Shown here piece after piece: positions 9,315 through 18,609 of a DNA stretch of 64,000 nucleotides. The translations under genes were made by a program, and so were the position numbers. The stretch covers positions 1-64,000 of the forward strand of contig DACH01000003.1 of the NCBI GenBank assembly GCA_002494625.1, written 5' to 3'. The notes under the pieces were generated by a model that ran no database searches, was not told where the DNA came from, and saw nothing but the letters and a program-made list of their open reading frames with translations. Source of the stretch: Archaeoglobus sp. UBA234. GTDB lineage: Archaea > Halobacteriota > Archaeoglobi > Archaeoglobales > Archaeoglobaceae. Each line of letters opens with the position of its first letter. Position 1 is the stretch's first letter.

Positions 9315-12116
9315 ATGGTTCAAATTGACTTCAGGGAAATCGAGAAGGTGTGGCAGGATAAATGGGAGAAAGAAGGGGTTTTTCAGCCTGAACCCTCTGA
9401 AAAACCCAAATTCTTTATCACAATCCCCTATCCCTATCTTAATGGAAATCTGCATGCAGGACATACGAGAACATTCACAATTGGAGATGCCTTTGCAAGA
9501 TACAAGAGAATGAAGGGGTACAATGTTCTATTCCCCATGGGCTTTCATGTCACCGGCACACCAATTATCGGACTTGCCGAGCTGATTCAGAAAAGAGATG
9601 AAAACACCATGAGGGTATACAGTGAATTTCATGATGTTCCAGAAAATGTACTGGTTAATCTGGATACTCCGGAAAAGATCGTTGAGTATTTCTCAAAAGA
9701 GGCTCTGAAATCAATGAAAGAAATAGGTTACTCAATTGACTGGAGGAGGGTTTTTACAACCACTGATGAAACCTATCAGAGATTTATCGAGTGGCAGTTC
9801 TACAGGCTGAGAGAGCTCGGGCTTGTTGTCAAGGGCACCCATCCGGTGAGATACTGCCCCAACGACATGAATCCGGTTGAAGATCATGATTTGCTCCATG
9901 GAGAGAATGCAACGGTTGTAGATTTCACGATCATAAAATTTTATTATATTGATAGTAGTGGAGAGAAAATTATTCTCCCCTGTGCCACACTTCGCCCTGA
10001 AACAGTCTTTGGAGTTACCAATATCTGGTTAAAGCCTGTTAAGTACACTATTGCGAAAGTAAATGGTGAGAAGTGGCTTGTCAGTGAGGAGGCTTACGAA
10101 AAACTCACTTTTACTGAAAAAGAGGTTGAAATGATTGGAGAGGTTAATGCTGAAGAGTTGTTTGGAAAGTACGCCATCAATCCGGTTACTCAACAGAGAA
10201 TACCAATACTCCCCGCTGACTTCGTAGACACTGATAACGCCACAGGAGTTGTCATGAGCGTTCCTGCCCATGCCCCATATGATTATGTTGCTCTTGAAGA
10301 GCTTAAAAGGAGTGAGATGGCTAAAAAATACAATTTGAGTGAGATTCTCGAAAAAATTGAGCCGATAGTGCTGATTTCATCGGGAGAAGGTGAAGGTATT
10401 CCGGCGAAGATGATAGTAGATGAAATGGGAATCAAAGATCAGACAGATCCTGCCCTCGAGAGAGCAACCAAGCTTCTTTACAAAAGGGAATTCCACAAAG
10501 GAATACTGCTTGATATAACAGGAGAATATGCTGGAATAAAAGTATCACAGATTAAAGACAAACTCCAGAGGGATCTGATTGAAAGGGATATTGGTGATGT
10601 TTTCTATGAATTCAGTGAGAAACCCGTTGTTTGCAGGTGCGGCACAAAATGTGTTGTTAAGGTTGTGAGAGACCAATGGTTCCTGAACTACTCTAATCCT
10701 GAATGGAAAGCAAGAGTTCTCGAACATCTTGAAAAAATGAGGATTATTCCAGACTACTACAAAGAGGAGTTCAGGAATAAAATTGAATGGCTCAAGGATA
10801 AAGCCTGTGCGAGAAGAAAGGGGCTTGGAACAAGGATTCCATGGGATCGGGAGTGGCTCATTGAGAGTTTATCAGACTCGACGATCTATATGGCATACTA
10901 CATACTCGCCAAATTCATAAACCAGGGAGTGATTAAAGCGGAGAACATGACCAAAGAGTTTCTGGACTATGTTTTACTCGGGGAAGGAGATTTTGAGGAG
11001 GCTGTTAAATCATCAGGGCTTGATGAGGAGATTGTGAAAAAAATAAGAGATGATTTCGTTTACTGGTATCCTGTTGATATGAGAAGTTCAGGAAAGGATT
11101 TGGTGGCAAACCACCTTCTATTTTTCCTTTTCCACCACATAGCAATTTTCCCGGTAGAGTTGTGGCCCAGAGCAATTGCTGTAAACGGATATGTGAGTCT
11201 TGAAGGCAAGAAGATGTCCAAAAGCAAAGGTCCACTTCTCACAATGAAAAGGGCTGTGAGAGAGAATGGCGCTGATGTTACAAGAATGTACATCCTCTAC
11301 ACTTCAGAGTACGACAGTGATGCAGACTGGAGGAGAAGGGATGTTGAGACTCTATCACAGCATCTCAGGAGATTTTATGATCTCGTAAAAGAAAATTATG
11401 GAGAGAAAAAAGAGCCAGATATGCTTGACAGATGGCTTATCAGCAGATTTCAGAAAATCGTAAAGGAGACTACAGATGCGATGGAAAACTTCCAGACCAG
11501 AAGAGCCGTGAATGCAGCATTCTTCGAAATGATGGCTGATGTAAGGTGGTACCTGAGGAGAGGAGGAGACAACCTTTCTGTAATCTTAGACGACTGGTTG
11601 AGATTGCTTTCACCCTTCATACCTCATATCTGTGAGGAGCTGTGGCATTTAAGGCATGATTCCTTCGTAAGTCTTGAGAACTATCCTGAGTACGATGAGA
11701 ACAAGGTGGATGAGGAGTCAGAAATGGCTGAAGAGTACCTGAAGAACCTGATCTCCGACATCAAGGAGATACTGAAATTCGTTGAGGCGAGAACAATTTA
11801 CATTGCTGTTGCAGAGCCATGGAAATTTGATGTTCTTGAAATTGTAAAGGGAGAAAAAGAACTCAGGAACGCAATGAAAAAAGTTATGGAAAGAGAAGAA
11901 TACAGAAAAATGGGTAAAAATGTATCCGCATATCTCAAAAACCTGATGAAAGAGAAAATCGACTTTATACTTCAGGAAGAGAAGCTGATAAGAGATAACA
12001 TTGATTTCATCAAAAAAGAGGTGGGAGTAGAAGTCGTACTGGATTCCGATAAGGTCCCTGAGAGTAAAAGAAAAGCCTCAATACCCGGAAAGCCGGCACT
12101 ATATGCAGTTTCCTGA
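9315..12116 (+). CDS. leuS: Leucyl-tRNA synthetase (archaeal type)
   Basis: Charges tRNA-Leu; 933 residues, normal for the archaeal/eukaryotic branch. HAGH at residues 47-50 and KKMSKSKG near 634 are the class I signature motifs. Between them is the CP1 editing domain with a TLRPETVFGVTNIW threonine-rich site near 225 and a Cys pair (VCRCGTKC) near 445. A helical anticodon domain and a C-terminal tRNA-contact domain follow. An in-frame ATG lies at 9291, but ATG 9315 gives the expected MVQIDFREIEKVWQ start. A TATA-like AATATTTTTA at 9282-9291 lies 29 nt upstream with no ribosome site, so a leaderless mRNA is likely. Confidence 0.95.
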   Translation: MVQIDFREIEKVWQDKWEKEGVFQPEPSEKPKFFITIPYPYLNGNLHAGHTRTFTIGDAFARYKRMKGYNVLFPMGFHVTGTPIIGLAELIQKRDENTMRVYSEFHDVPENVLVNLDTPEKIVEYFSKEALKSMKEIGYSIDWRRVFTTTDETYQRFIEWQFYRLRELGLVVKGTHPVRYCPNDMNPVEDHDLLHGENATVVDFTIIKFYYIDSSGEKIILPCATLRPETVFGVTNIWLKPVKYTIAKVNGEKWLVSEEAYEKLTFTEKEVEMIGEVNAEELFGKYAINPVTQQRIPILPADFVDTDNATGVVMSVPAHAPYDYVALEELKRSEMAKKYNLSEILEKIEPIVLISSGEGEGIPAKMIVDEMGIKDQTDPALERATKLLYKREFHKGILLDITGEYAGIKVSQIKDKLQRDLIERDIGDVFYEFSEKPVVCRCGTKCVVKVVRDQWFLNYSNPEWKARVLEHLEKMRIIPDYYKEEFRNKIEWLKDKACARRKGLGTRIPWDREWLIESLSDSTIYMAYYILAKFINQGVIKAENMTKEFLDYVLLGEGDFEEAVKSSGLDEEIVKKIRDDFVYWYPVDMRSSGKDLVANHLLFFLFHHIAIFPVELWPRAIAVNGYVSLEGKKMSKSKGPLLTMKRAVRENGADVTRMYILYTSEYDSDADWRRRDVETLSQHLRRFYDLVKENYGEKKEPDMLDRWLISRFQKIVKETTDAMENFQTRRAVNAAFFEMMADVRWYLRRGGDNLSVILDDWLRLLSPFIPHICEELWHLRHDSFVSLENYPEYDENKVDEESEMAEEYLKNLISDIKEILKFVEARTIYIAVAEPWKFDVLEIVKGEKELRNAMKKVMEREEYRKMGKNVSAYLKNLMKEKIDFILQEEKLIRDNIDFIKKEVGVEVVLDSDKVPESKRKASIPGKPALYAVS

Positions 12117-12172
12117 TGAGTGCAATCCAGGAAACATAGAAATATCTGAACATCCATATTAATTTTTGCTGA

Positions 12173-12904
12173 ATGAAAGTGCTGAATTATCACGCTGTGA
12201 ATACCTCGTGGTGTTTTGAAAGAGTATCTGAGAAATTGAGAAAAAGACTGGTCTCTGTGGGTGAGCAAGCTGTTATTTTTCTCGACCTTCCAAAGGATTA
12301 TGGAGTATATCTGAGGCGACAAGAGGCTTATGAGCTTTTGATGGAGAGAGCTGGTGTTTACAATCTGCAAAATTTAAGAGCAGTTAAACCGCTTTTAGAT
12401 TTTGCGAAAGAACAGAATATAACGATCTACTGCTACAGAGAGAACGAACATTCCGTGATTCAGGAAAAGGTCTCTTTAGAATTGCTAACTCTCGTTCTCA
12501 GAGCAAAATTTGGAAAAATAAATTTAGAAGAATGGATTGAGACAATAGAGAAAGATCTGTTATCCAATAGAGATTTTGGAGAATACGAGGCTAATTTCAT
12601 AGCTGAAATGTCTGAAGATTTCAACATATGCATAAATCTCAGTGAAAGTACTGCCTACCACCTGAGAGATCTCGGGTTTTCCATAGAGGAAGAATATCTT
12701 TATGAGTTCAACCGACCCATAGACAAGTTATATGCCATGGTGGAGGATTTCCTCAACGGAAAGGTCAGAAAGGATGAGGAGTTTCTGAAAGATTTTGAAT
12801 CACTGATTGAAAAGCATGTCAAGTTTATCGACGCAGTAATAGAGATTGGCTATGAGGAGGCTTGCAAAATAAGTTGGGTGTATTCGGAGGGAGAGCAAAA
12901 ATAA
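12173..12904 (+). CDS. Conserved hypothetical protein (243 aa)
   Basis: I do not recognise this protein. It is a soluble, acidic 243-residue chain starting MKVLNYHAVNTSWCFERVSE and ending in a charged EGEQK tail. It is predicted mostly helical with an alpha/beta-like start (QAVIFLDLP, NITIYCYRE). There is no signal peptide, membrane segment or metal motif. It follows leuS by 56 nt and converges on the thermosome gene. Its last codons overlap the T-rich terminator of that gene. The long frame, ATG start and tight fit between neighbours support a real gene. Confidence 0.75.
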   Translation: MKVLNYHAVNTSWCFERVSEKLRKRLVSVGEQAVIFLDLPKDYGVYLRRQEAYELLMERAGVYNLQNLRAVKPLLDFAKEQNITIYCYRENEHSVIQEKVSLELLTLVLRAKFGKINLEEWIETIEKDLLSNRDFGEYEANFIAEMSEDFNICINLSESTAYHLRDLGFSIEEEYLYEFNRPIDKLYAMVEDFLNGKVRKDEEFLKDFESLIEKHVKFIDAVIEIGYEEACKISWVYSEGEQK

Positions 12905-12908
12905 AAAA
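12896..12908 (-). terminator. T-rich terminator of the thermosome gene
   Basis: Reading the minus strand past the thermosome stop gives CCTCC then T6, A, T5, a typical archaeal oligo-T termination signal. It overlaps the last bases of the convergent gene that ends at 12904. Confidence 0.55.
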
Positions 12909-12914
12909 GGAGGA

Positions 12915-14570
12915 TTAGTACATTCCTCCCATTCCTCCCATTCCTCCCATGCCTTCCATTTCACCGCCGCCTTTCTCTTCTTCCTTGCTGAGACCTTTGG
13001 CGGCGATTACATCATCGATTCTCAGAATCATCACAGCAACTTCAGTTGCAGATGCTATTGCCTGAACCTTGACCCTAAGGGGTTCAATGACGCCGTTTTC
13101 TTTCATGTCCACTATCTTTCCTGTCTCTACGTCAACTCCAGCGTACTTCTCTCCCTTCTCGTGAGCACTTTTCAGCTCAACAAGGACATCAATCGGATCA
13201 ATACCTGCGTTCTCGGCGAGTGTCCTTGGAATTATCTCAAGTGCTGTTGCAAAAGCTTCCACGGCAAGCTGTTCTCTACCACCAAGGGTAGGTGCATACT
13301 CTCTCAACTTGAGGGCTATCTCTATCTCTGGAGCGCCTCCACCTGCAAGCACTTTTCCATCTTCAAGAGCACACTCAACAACTCTGATTGCATCCTCAAC
13401 TCCTCTTGAGATCTCATCCACGACATGCTCTGTTCCGCCCCTTATCAGGATTGTAACAGCCTTTGGATTCTTGCAGCCAGTGACGAACACCATCTTTTCA
13501 TCGCCAATCTTCTTCTCCTCAACAAGGGCTGCATATCCCAGATCATCCGGCTTTACTTCTCTGAGTTCTGTCTGAACCTTTGCCCCAGTAGCTTTTGCAA
13601 GTTTTTCAATGTCGCTCTTCTTCACTCTTCTCACTGCAAGCACACCAGCCTTTGCAAGATAGTACTGGGCAAGGTCATCTATACCTTTCTGGCAGATGAG
13701 GACATTTGCACCGGCATTGACTATCTTATCAACCATTTCCCTGAGCATCTTCTCTTCCTGCTCGACGAACTTCTGAAGCATCTCCGGATCGGTTATTCTT
13801 ATCTTCGCATCCGTCTCTGTCTCCTTGACTTCTAATGCGCTGTCAAGGAGAAGTATCTTTGCATCCTTGATCTTCTTTGGCATTGATGGGTGTACAACCT
13901 CCTTATCAAGTACAACTCCATCTATGAGCTCTGTCTCATCAATACTTCCTCCCTGCCTCTTTTCAATTTTTATGTATTCCGCATCAACCTCTATCTTTCC
14001 ATTAATCTCCTCTGCAACGCTTTTTACAGCCTTAACAGCAATATCAGCCAGCCTGTCAAGGGCAACTTCAGCCCCTTTGCCTGTCATCGCAGTTGTTGCA
14101 ATCTTCTTCAAAATGTCCTCATCTTCAGTGCTTATGGGTATCGCAAGCTCATTGAGAACCTCCATTGCTTTATCTGCTGCAAGTCTGTATCCATTTGAGA
14201 CAATTGCCGGATGGATATCCTGCTCGAGAAGTTCTTCAGCTCTTCTGAGGAACTCTCCAGCAAGCACAACCGCAGTAGTTGTACCATCTCCTACCTCATT
14301 GTCCTGGGTCTTTGCAACCTCAATGACCATTTTTGCAGCAGGATGCTCAACATCAATTTCCTTGAGAATCGTAACACCATCATTTGTTATAACAACATCT
14401 CCAAGGCTGTCGACAAGCATTTTGTCCATACCTCTTGGACCAAGTGTGCTTCTGACAGATTCTGCTATGACTCTTGCAGCCATAATATTGAGCCTCTGTG
14501 CATCCCTTCCCCTTGTTCTCTCAGTTCCTTCCCTCAAAATCAGTACAGGCTGTCCCTGCAAAGTTGCCAT
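12915..14570 (-). CDS. thsA: Thermosome subunit (group II chaperonin)
   Basis: ATP-driven protein-folding chamber in the cytosol; 551 residues, standard CCT/TCP-1 length. ATP-site motifs are GPRGMDKMLVDS (about 44-55), ITNDGVTILKEI (61-72) and VGDGTTTAVVLAGE (93-106). GGAPEIE near 405 is the nucleotide-contact loop. The tail is the flexible GGM repeat (GGMGGMGGMY) typical of these subunits. A GGAGGTGATG ribosome site sits 5 nt before the start. Archaeal TATA and heat-shock induction of chaperonins are expected, but the HSR1 palindrome seen before hsp20 is not present here. Alpha versus beta subunit cannot be fixed from this window. Confidence 0.96.
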   Translation of the reverse strand: MATLQGQPVLILREGTERTRGRDAQRLNIMAARVIAESVRSTLGPRGMDKMLVDSLGDVVITNDGVTILKEIDVEHPAAKMVIEVAKTQDNEVGDGTTTAVVLAGEFLRRAEELLEQDIHPAIVSNGYRLAADKAMEVLNELAIPISTEDEDILKKIATTAMTGKGAEVALDRLADIAVKAVKSVAEEINGKIEVDAEYIKIEKRQGGSIDETELIDGVVLDKEVVHPSMPKKIKDAKILLLDSALEVKETETDAKIRITDPEMLQKFVEQEEKMLREMVDKIVNAGANVLICQKGIDDLAQYYLAKAGVLAVRRVKKSDIEKLAKATGAKVQTELREVKPDDLGYAALVEEKKIGDEKMVFVTGCKNPKAVTILIRGGTEHVVDEISRGVEDAIRVVECALEDGKVLAGGGAPEIEIALKLREYAPTLGGREQLAVEAFATALEIIPRTLAENAGIDPIDVLVELKSAHEKGEKYAGVDVETGKIVDMKENGVIEPLRVKVQAIASATEVAVMILRIDDVIAAKGLSKEEEKGGGEMEGMGGMGGMGGMY

Positions 14571-14615
14571 ATAACATCACCTCCATTTATGAGCAAATTT
14601 TTGTGGAATTGTTGT

Positions 14616-14626
14616 TCTATATAAGT
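14616..14626 (-). promoter_or_regulatory. TATA box of the thermosome gene
   Basis: On the minus strand CGAAATACTTATATAGA combines a BRE-like purine stretch with a TATA box. Transcription would start near 14595, leaving a short leader of about 25 nt that holds the GGAGGTGATG ribosome site at 14575-14584. Confidence 0.65.
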
Positions 14627-14715
14627 ATTTCGGTCATAGTCTGCAGAAGTCTATAGCTATGGTAAAAATTAGAGACTATTAAGATAAAAACAAGAATAAA
14701 ATAAATCAAAACAAA

Positions 14716-15252
14716 TCAAAATTTGAGGGATTTTGACTCCAGAATCTTGGTATTGAGGATATTTTCCATATGCTTAACAGCGTACTCAAAATCGTAATCA
14801 TTCAACGCTACCGTGCAGTCTTTAAGCAGGACAGTGTCATAACCCCTCGATGCTGCATCTACTGCTGTATGAAGTACACATATGTTCGTGAGCACTCCCG
14901 AGATTATCACCACATCGCAATTAAGTTCCCTGAGAACAAGGTCCAAATCCGTACCGTAAAAGGCTGAATACCTTCTTTTTCTGATAAAATAATCCTCGTT
15001 CTGTGGATTCAGCTCATCTATAACTTCTGCCCCTTCAGTACCCATAACGCAGTGTGGAGGCCAGATTCTGAATTCTCTGTCATCCGGACGGTGCCAGTCC
15101 TGTGTGAATATTACCGGAATGCTTTCATTTCTTGCAGCCCTGATAAAATCACTTAACGGCTTGAAAATTTCCTTTACATGCTCCCCAGCAAAAAGTGCCC
15201 CGTCAGGGTAACAGAAGTCTTTCTGCATATCAACAACAATAAGCACGCGCAT
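14716..15252 (-). CDS. pncA: Nicotinamidase-related isochorismatase-family hydrolase
   Basis: A cysteine hydrolase of 178 residues. The catalytic triad is visible: Asp8 in VVDMQKDF, Lys92 in RKRRYSAF and Cys125 in SGVLTNICVLHTA. Metal ligands of nicotinamidases are also present: Asp52 and His54 in QDWHRPDD and His67 in PPHCVMGT. This makes nicotinamide deamidation to nicotinate (NAD salvage) more likely than isochorismate hydrolysis. The gene is alone and divergent from the Nif3-like gene. pncA is used on motif grounds. Confidence 0.82.
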   Translation of the reverse strand: MRVLIVVDMQKDFCYPDGALFAGEHVKEIFKPLSDFIRAARNESIPVIFTQDWHRPDDREFRIWPPHCVMGTEGAEVIDELNPQNEDYFIRKRRYSAFYGTDLDLVLRELNCDVVIISGVLTNICVLHTAVDAASRGYDTVLLKDCTVALNDYDFEYAVKHMENILNTKILESKSLKF

Positions 15253-15324
15253 GAACAGTATTCAACCTACAAGCTTATTAGTTTTCCTCGAAAGTGATTT
15301 ATTTCCGCCAAAAAAATTAGGATC

Positions 15325-16068
15325 ATGGAACTCTTAAAAATCACCGAATATCTCGACGAACTCCTTGATGTCAGAAGCTTCAGAGATGCCAGCAGCAACG
15401 GACTTCAAGTAGAAGGGAGGAGGAATGTAGATAGGGTTGCTTTTGCTGTTGATGCATGTCTTGAAACCTTTCATACAGCCAAGGAACTCGATGCAGACAT
15501 GATTGTCGTACATCACGGTCTTGTATGGGGAGGTGTAAGATATATAAGGGGTGTCTTCAGCAAAAGAGTGGGTTTCCTGCTTGAGAACGATCTGTCGCTC
15601 TATGTAGCACACCTGCCCTTAGATGCTCATCCTGAAATAGGAAACAACATTCAAATTTTAAAAATGCTGGGAGGAGAAAGGGAGGATTTTTTTGCAGAAT
15701 ACGAGGGTAGAAAAATTGGGGTTTGGGGTAAAATAGAGCCCATAAGACTTAAAGAGCTTAAAGCGAAGATTGAAGATTTACTTGAGACAAAAACCTTTTC
15801 TCTTGATTTTGGAAAAGATGAGGTGGAAAGGATATCGGTTTTATCCGGAAGTGGTAGCTTTGCAGTTGAGGAGGCAGATCAGATATCTGACTGTCTCATC
15901 ACAGGTGAGTTCAGACATGAAGCTTACCATATCGCAAAGGAGCTTCAATTCAACATTATCTTTGCAGGACACTATGCAACAGAGACTCTTGGACTTAAAG
16001 CCCTTATGGAGAAAGTTGAGGCTCTGGGCGTAGAATGTGAGTTCATAGAGAACCCGGTTCCACCTTAA
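15325..16068 (+). CDS. Nif3-like dinuclear metal-centre protein
   Basis: NIF3/DUF34 family, 247 residues. The family's metal ligands are recognisable: VVHHGLVWGG near residue 64, an Asp in LPLDAHPEIGNN near 100, and in the C-terminal half TGEFRHEAYH and FAGHYATETLG with Glu near 225. Some members are annotated GTP cyclohydrolase I type 2, but the cellular role is unsettled. A TATA-like TGATTTATTTC lies about 31 nt before ATG. Ends 4 nt before the convergent zpr1 stop. Confidence 0.88.
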   Translation: MELLKITEYLDELLDVRSFRDASSNGLQVEGRRNVDRVAFAVDACLETFHTAKELDADMIVVHHGLVWGGVRYIRGVFSKRVGFLLENDLSLYVAHLPLDAHPEIGNNIQILKMLGGEREDFFAEYEGRKIGVWGKIEPIRLKELKAKIEDLLETKTFSLDFGKDEVERISVLSGSGSFAVEEADQISDCLITGEFRHEAYHIAKELQFNIIFAGHYATETLGLKALMEKVEALGVECEFIENPVPP

Positions 16069-16072
16069 GATC

Positions 16073-16651
16073 CTAAAGCCCGCTTATCTCCTCTTCACTC
16101 AGTCCTGTTATATCCATCACAGTCATCCCTGTCTTTAATTTCGACGCCTCATGTTCAGACATTTTTTCAATGAATACTTCATCTGAAACGATAGCACTAT
16201 TGCCATAGGGGTCTTCCAGTATCAGCGTGAGTTCTTCATCTCCCTCCTTCGTTTCTTTTATCTTTTTAAGAATGAGGTTACATCTTTTTACTTTCTCTTC
16301 ATCCTCCGAATTCCACTTTTTTGCAGTAGTCACGATCTCTTCTATTCTTGCCAGTACACCCTCTAAATTTGTTATGAAAGCCGTTGAAGCTGGTCCTGGC
16401 TCTATATCCACACCAAGTTCTGGTATCCTCAGAGTCCCGGAAGTTGACCTGATAACCTTTGTGAAAAGATTTTGACTGTTTATTTTGATGGTGTATCTTG
16501 TTGGCTCCTTGACTTCCGTTATTATTGAATCCGCATGTTTGAATCCACATTCACAAGAAATTGAAGTCAGAAGGATATTTCCGAAGTAAGGAACTTCATA
16601 AACCGAACTCAAAACCCTGATTTCTCTCCCACATGAGGGGCAGGGAATCAA
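16073..16651 (-). CDS. ZPR1 zinc-finger domain protein
   Basis: Archaeal single-module ZPR1 protein of 192 residues. It starts with a zinc ribbon (CPSCG at residues 4-8 and CECGF near 33-37), followed by the ZPR1 beta-barrel with TRYTIKINSQ and the RIPELGVDIEPGP motif. In eukaryotes ZPR1 binds and helps fold EF1A; a similar chaperone role for aEF1A is inference. Translation begins at TTG 16651, with a GGTGA ribosome site inside the end of sepF, so it is the second gene of a sepF-zpr1 operon. Confidence 0.88.
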   Translation of the reverse strand: MIPCPSCGREIRVLSSVYEVPYFGNILLTSISCECGFKHADSIITEVKEPTRYTIKINSQNLFTKVIRSTSGTLRIPELGVDIEPGPASTAFITNLEGVLARIEEIVTTAKKWNSEDEEKVKRCNLILKKIKETKEGDEELTLILEDPYGNSAIVSDEVFIEKMSEHEASKLKTGMTVMDITGLSEEEISGL

Positions 16652-16659
16652 GCTTTCAC

Positions 16660-17028
16660 CTATTTCCTTATTCCTCTGATTTTATTCCTGTCAACCCTGA
16701 TTCCTGTAGGTGTTATTATAACATAATCCTCTCCAAGTCCAACAATATCTCCATTAATGTCCTCTGCAAGCTGTTTAAGGTCTTTAAGTATCCTATCGAG
16801 GGTGAGTTTGTCATGCCTCAGGAAAGCAATATCAGCCACCACAATATTCCCTTCATAAATCTGCCTTCTTATCTCCGGCACTTCATTCAAACCTGTTATT
16901 TCTGCCACCTTAATGAGAGTTTCAGCCTCCTCAACTATCTCGGATTCATACTCGCCAAGGTCAAGTTCCTCATAATCCTCAACAGAAAGTCTCTCTGACT
17001 TTCCGAGCAGCTTGTCCATGAGACCCAT
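16660..17028 (-). CDS. sepF: Archaeal SepF cell-division protein
   Basis: SepF (DUF552) links FtsZ to the membrane at the division site; in euryarchaea that lack FtsA it is the known membrane anchor. The protein has 122 residues: an amphipathic N-terminal membrane-targeting helix (MGLMDKLLGK), an acidic linker at about 15-35, and a compact alpha/beta SepF core with GNIVVADIAFL and DINGDIVGLGEDYVIITP. No ftsZ gene is within the window. Starts at ATG 17028 with GGTGA upstream. Confidence 0.88.
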   Translation of the reverse strand: MGLMDKLLGKSERLSVEDYEELDLGEYESEIVEEAETLIKVAEITGLNEVPEIRRQIYEGNIVVADIAFLRHDKLTLDRILKDLKQLAEDINGDIVGLGEDYVIITPTGIRVDRNKIRGIRK

Positions 17029-17403
17029 AATCTTTCACCATCCATTATTCATCTATTCTGGTATTTAAATTATTGCCACTTGATTAATTGGGGGGAGGGC
17101 AACAATTTTTTAGAGGAAATAAATTAAATGAATTAAAATAAATGATCTCAAATATATAATCACTTTTATTTGGTCCATAACCAGGTGTGAAATAATAGAA
17201 AATAGGCAGAAAATGCTGGTAGTCTTATCAAAGTGAGGGAAACAAGATTCTTACAAACGCTGAGTTATGGTTGCCTGTTCTTTACCACCTGTGCTAACAG
17301 AGAAGTCAATTCTTATGCTCTTGATGCCACATTACATAGTACCCCAGTCCCTTGTTTGTAAACCTAACATTACTCCCATATATCAACTATTTCTGCCTCA
17401 TAC
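17029..17403. other. Gene-less stretch, 375 bp
   Basis: No convincing ORF, RNA or repeat. It contains AT-rich promoter-like sequence for sepF near 17060-17170 and the downstream side of the GNAT gene. A G-run (GGGGGGAGGG) occurs near 17090. Confidence 0.5.
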
Positions 17404-17904
17404 TCAGCTTTTCACCAAATTTGGATGGATTGATAGCCTGAGAACTCTTCCATTCATTGAAGAGTGATGATTCTCAATTATTTTCTCAACCTTGAATCCA
17501 TATTTTTTGTATATGTGGAGAGCAACTTCATTTTCCTCGCTACAAAAACCTATCAGTCTCTTAATTCTCTTTTCTCTGCAAATTTCGATAATTTTTTTCA
17601 AAAGAGCCTGTCCTATCCCTCTGTTTTGATACAGATCGTGGACAATGATGCCAAACTCCGCTGAGGTGTCAGAATACCTGATAAGCCTCGCTTCACCAAG
17701 GACTTTTCTGTCATTTACTGCTACAACAGAGAAAATTTTCTCTCCATCCACTCTGGAATGCATTTCTCTTACTTCTCCCGGAGTAAAGCTGTTTGACCTG
17801 AGAAAATATAGCGTCCTCTCACTCAGAGTCATGTACATCTCTATCAGACCTTCAAGATCGTGCTCCTTCACTTCTCTTATCCGATACTGTTCTATCTCCT
17901 GCAT
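17404..17904 (-). CDS. GNAT-family N-acetyltransferase
   Basis: A 166-residue acetyl-CoA-dependent transferase. The acetyl-CoA pyrophosphate loop is LYQNRGIGQALLKK near residue 110, and motif B is ENEVALHIYKKYGF near 140. The N terminus IREVKEHDLEGLIEMY is a typical GNAT opening. The substrate is not predictable. ATG 17904 is chosen over GTG 17913, which would add only three residues; neither has a strong ribosome site. It is flanked by gene-less DNA on both sides. Confidence 0.85.
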   Translation of the reverse strand: MQEIEQYRIREVKEHDLEGLIEMYMTLSERTLYFLRSNSFTPGEVREMHSRVDGEKIFSVVAVNDRKVLGEARLIRYSDTSAEFGIIVHDLYQNRGIGQALLKKIIEICREKRIKRLIGFCSEENEVALHIYKKYGFKVEKIIENHHSSMNGRVLRLSIHPNLVKS

Positions 17905-18062
17905 TCCAACCACTGTGAGTCTGATTTTTAATAATTAATTCTAATAAACTTAATATACGCTTTTTATCCCCGTAAATTCCCTCTGAGAGCTGATGGGGAA
18001 TTTTATGATTCTATCATGTATTTATAATTATTTTAACATGATAAAACATTAAGCTAATCCAC

Positions 18063-18527
18063 TCATCTACCAAAAAAGTGATTCCAGATTTTGTCCTTTA
18101 CATGGTGTATGTTCTCGATGACCTTTCCTTTCTCTCCAATCATATCACTTCCATCTGTAAGGGCAATACCCACCGCAAGAGGCGTATCCTTCACCTCAAC
18201 TGTTATGTAAACAAAATCACCCTTCTCAATCTCCGGATCTGCCTCAACAATCCCGGGCCTCATTATATCTGCCCCATTCATGACATAGGGCACTGCCCCC
18301 TCGTCCACCACCACCCTTCCCTTGGACGGTCTGTTTTTAATTATGCAAAGAACGGTTGGATACCACCCACCATCATGCTCGAAAAGAACTGGCTCACCAT
18401 TTACGAGAATTACTCTTCTGTCATCAAAAGTAACAAGGTCCATATCACCTGTTATTTCGATTCCAAATTTCTCTCTCACAGCCGATGATATTCTTTTAGC
18501 CTCCTTTTTTCTGAGTCTTTGTCTCAT
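18063..18527 (-). CDS. PUA-domain RNA-binding protein (MCT-1-like)
   Basis: A 154-residue protein made of a basic N-terminal helix (RQRLRKKEAKRISS), an MCT-1-type N-domain and a C-terminal PUA domain at about 70-150: VVVDEGAVPYVMNGADIMRPGI, then KGDFVYITVE and AVGIALTDG. This two-part layout is that of archaeal relatives of MCTS1, a translation recycling and re-initiation factor. Diverges from lsm, suggesting a shared translation/RNA neighbourhood. Confidence 0.85.
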   Translation of the reverse strand: MRQRLRKKEAKRISSAVREKFGIEITGDMDLVTFDDRRVILVNGEPVLFEHDGGWYPTVLCIIKNRPSKGRVVVDEGAVPYVMNGADIMRPGIVEADPEIEKGDFVYITVEVKDTPLAVGIALTDGSDMIGEKGKVIENIHHVKDKIWNHFFGR

Positions 18528-18609
18528 GGTACCTCCTTTTAAACTCCGATATTTTTAAATACTTCACCATATACGCAACTTAAAAGCCTTTTTAATCGGA
18601 GGAAGGAAA

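Noticed and set aside
12111..12152. Possible C/D box sRNA after leuS (TGATGA then CTGA)
   Set aside because: Only one C-like and one D-like box; no D'/C' pair or terminal stem, and the TGATGA overlaps the leuS stop codon.
13825..14574. Plus-strand 249-codon ORF across the thermosome gene
   Set aside because: Ser/Ala/Ile-rich shadow frame of a well-supported chaperonin on the other strand.
17251..17361. Inverted repeat TTACAAAC / GTTTGTAA as possible mobile-element ends
   Set aside because: Only 8 bp and 95 bp apart, with no transposase trace or target duplication; expected by chance.
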